Source: Chitinophagaceae bacterium (lineage in GTDB: Bacteria > Bacteroidota > Bacteroidia > Chitinophagales > Chitinophagaceae). Taken from it: DNA of 8,054 nucleotides. A model generated the notes under the pieces. It ran no database searches. It saw nothing but the letters and a program-made list of their open reading frames with translations, and was not told the origin of the DNA. Shown here piece after piece: positions 7,874 through 8,054 of the stretch. The stretch's first letter is position 1. Each line of letters starts with the position of its first letter. Location of the stretch: contig CANEWV010000063.1 of NCBI GenBank assembly GCA_947442905.1, positions 1 to 8,054 of the forward strand. The letters run 5' to 3'. The position numbers and the translations under genes are program-made.

Positions 7874-8054
7874 TTTTCAATGTTCAAATTAAGGTAATGC
7901 CCTTGAAAGATTTATTAGACCCTCAAGGTAAAGCTGTTTTAAGCGGACTTCATAATCTTGAATTAACAGGTGTGCAAGATGTACGTGTAGGGAAAAATAT
8001 AAGCTTACAAATTGAAGCAGATAGTAAAGAAGCAGCTACTGTTATTGCAGAAAA
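7870..8054 (+). CDS. purS: Phosphoribosylformylglycinamidine synthase subunit PurS, 5' part
   Basis: PurS is the small structural subunit of the PurS-PurQ-PurL complex. That complex converts FGAR plus glutamine and ATP to FGAM in step four of de novo purine synthesis, and PurS bridges the glutaminase and synthase subunits. Sixty-one full codons are visible before the window ends, and family members are about 80-85 residues, so roughly 20 are missing. The family pattern is clear: an N-terminal strand FNVQIKVMP, then LLDPQGKAV (15-23), then a V-R-V-G-K strand (38-42) followed by ISLQIEAD (44-51). The ATG at 7870 overlaps the pssA stop as ATGA, suggesting translational coupling. It gives the expected distance to the conserved residues, whereas the in-frame ATG at 7897 would remove the first strand. 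Its presence implies separate purQ and short purL genes elsewhere, not seen here. Confidence 0.92.
   Translation, partial: MIFNVQIKVMPLKDLLDPQGKAVLSGLHNLELTGVQDVRVGKNISLQIEADSKEAATVIAE

Overview
The window looks like a chromosomal segment of a Bacteroidota bacterium, most likely from the Chitinophagaceae or a close relative. Three things point there. There is a type IX secretion (T9SS) cargo with a type B (gliding-motility-type) C-terminal sorting domain, directly followed by a PorP/SprF-family partner. Start codons lack convincing Shine-Dalgarno sequences, and the DNA is AT-rich. A stand-alone PurS subunit is present, which fits this group better than Bacteroides-like lineages that use one large PurL; this last point is from memory of the lineages and was not searched.

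Layout: all six genes lie on the + strand and are tightly packed. They are the 3' half of recG (1-1037), a 1221-residue secreted multidomain cargo (1051-4716), a PorP/SprF-family outer-membrane protein (4720-5742), an aminopeptidase P-type metallopeptidase (5793-7103), CDP-diacylglycerol--serine O-phosphatidyltransferase (7109-7873), and the 5' part of purS (7870 to the window end). The gaps are 13, 3, 50 and 5 bases, followed by a 4-base ATGA overlap. There is no gene-free stretch longer than 50 bases. I see no RNA gene, insertion sequence, CRISPR array, attachment site or clear terminator.

How the genes work together: recG (DNA repair), the peptidase, pssA (phospholipid synthesis) and purS (purine synthesis) are ordinary housekeeping genes with intact motifs. 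The accessory element is the two-gene unit at 1051-5742. The cargo should cross the inner membrane by Sec and the outer membrane by T9SS. The adjacent PorP/SprF protein is the best candidate for its dedicated secretion or surface-attachment partner. The cargo reads as an N-terminal DUF7948-like domain, seven SBBP-like units that could close a seven-bladed beta-propeller, four PKD domains, and the type B sorting domain. Its ligand or activity cannot be read from the sequence. I did not find a clearly undescribed system; the cargo/PorP pair is the part most worth following up.
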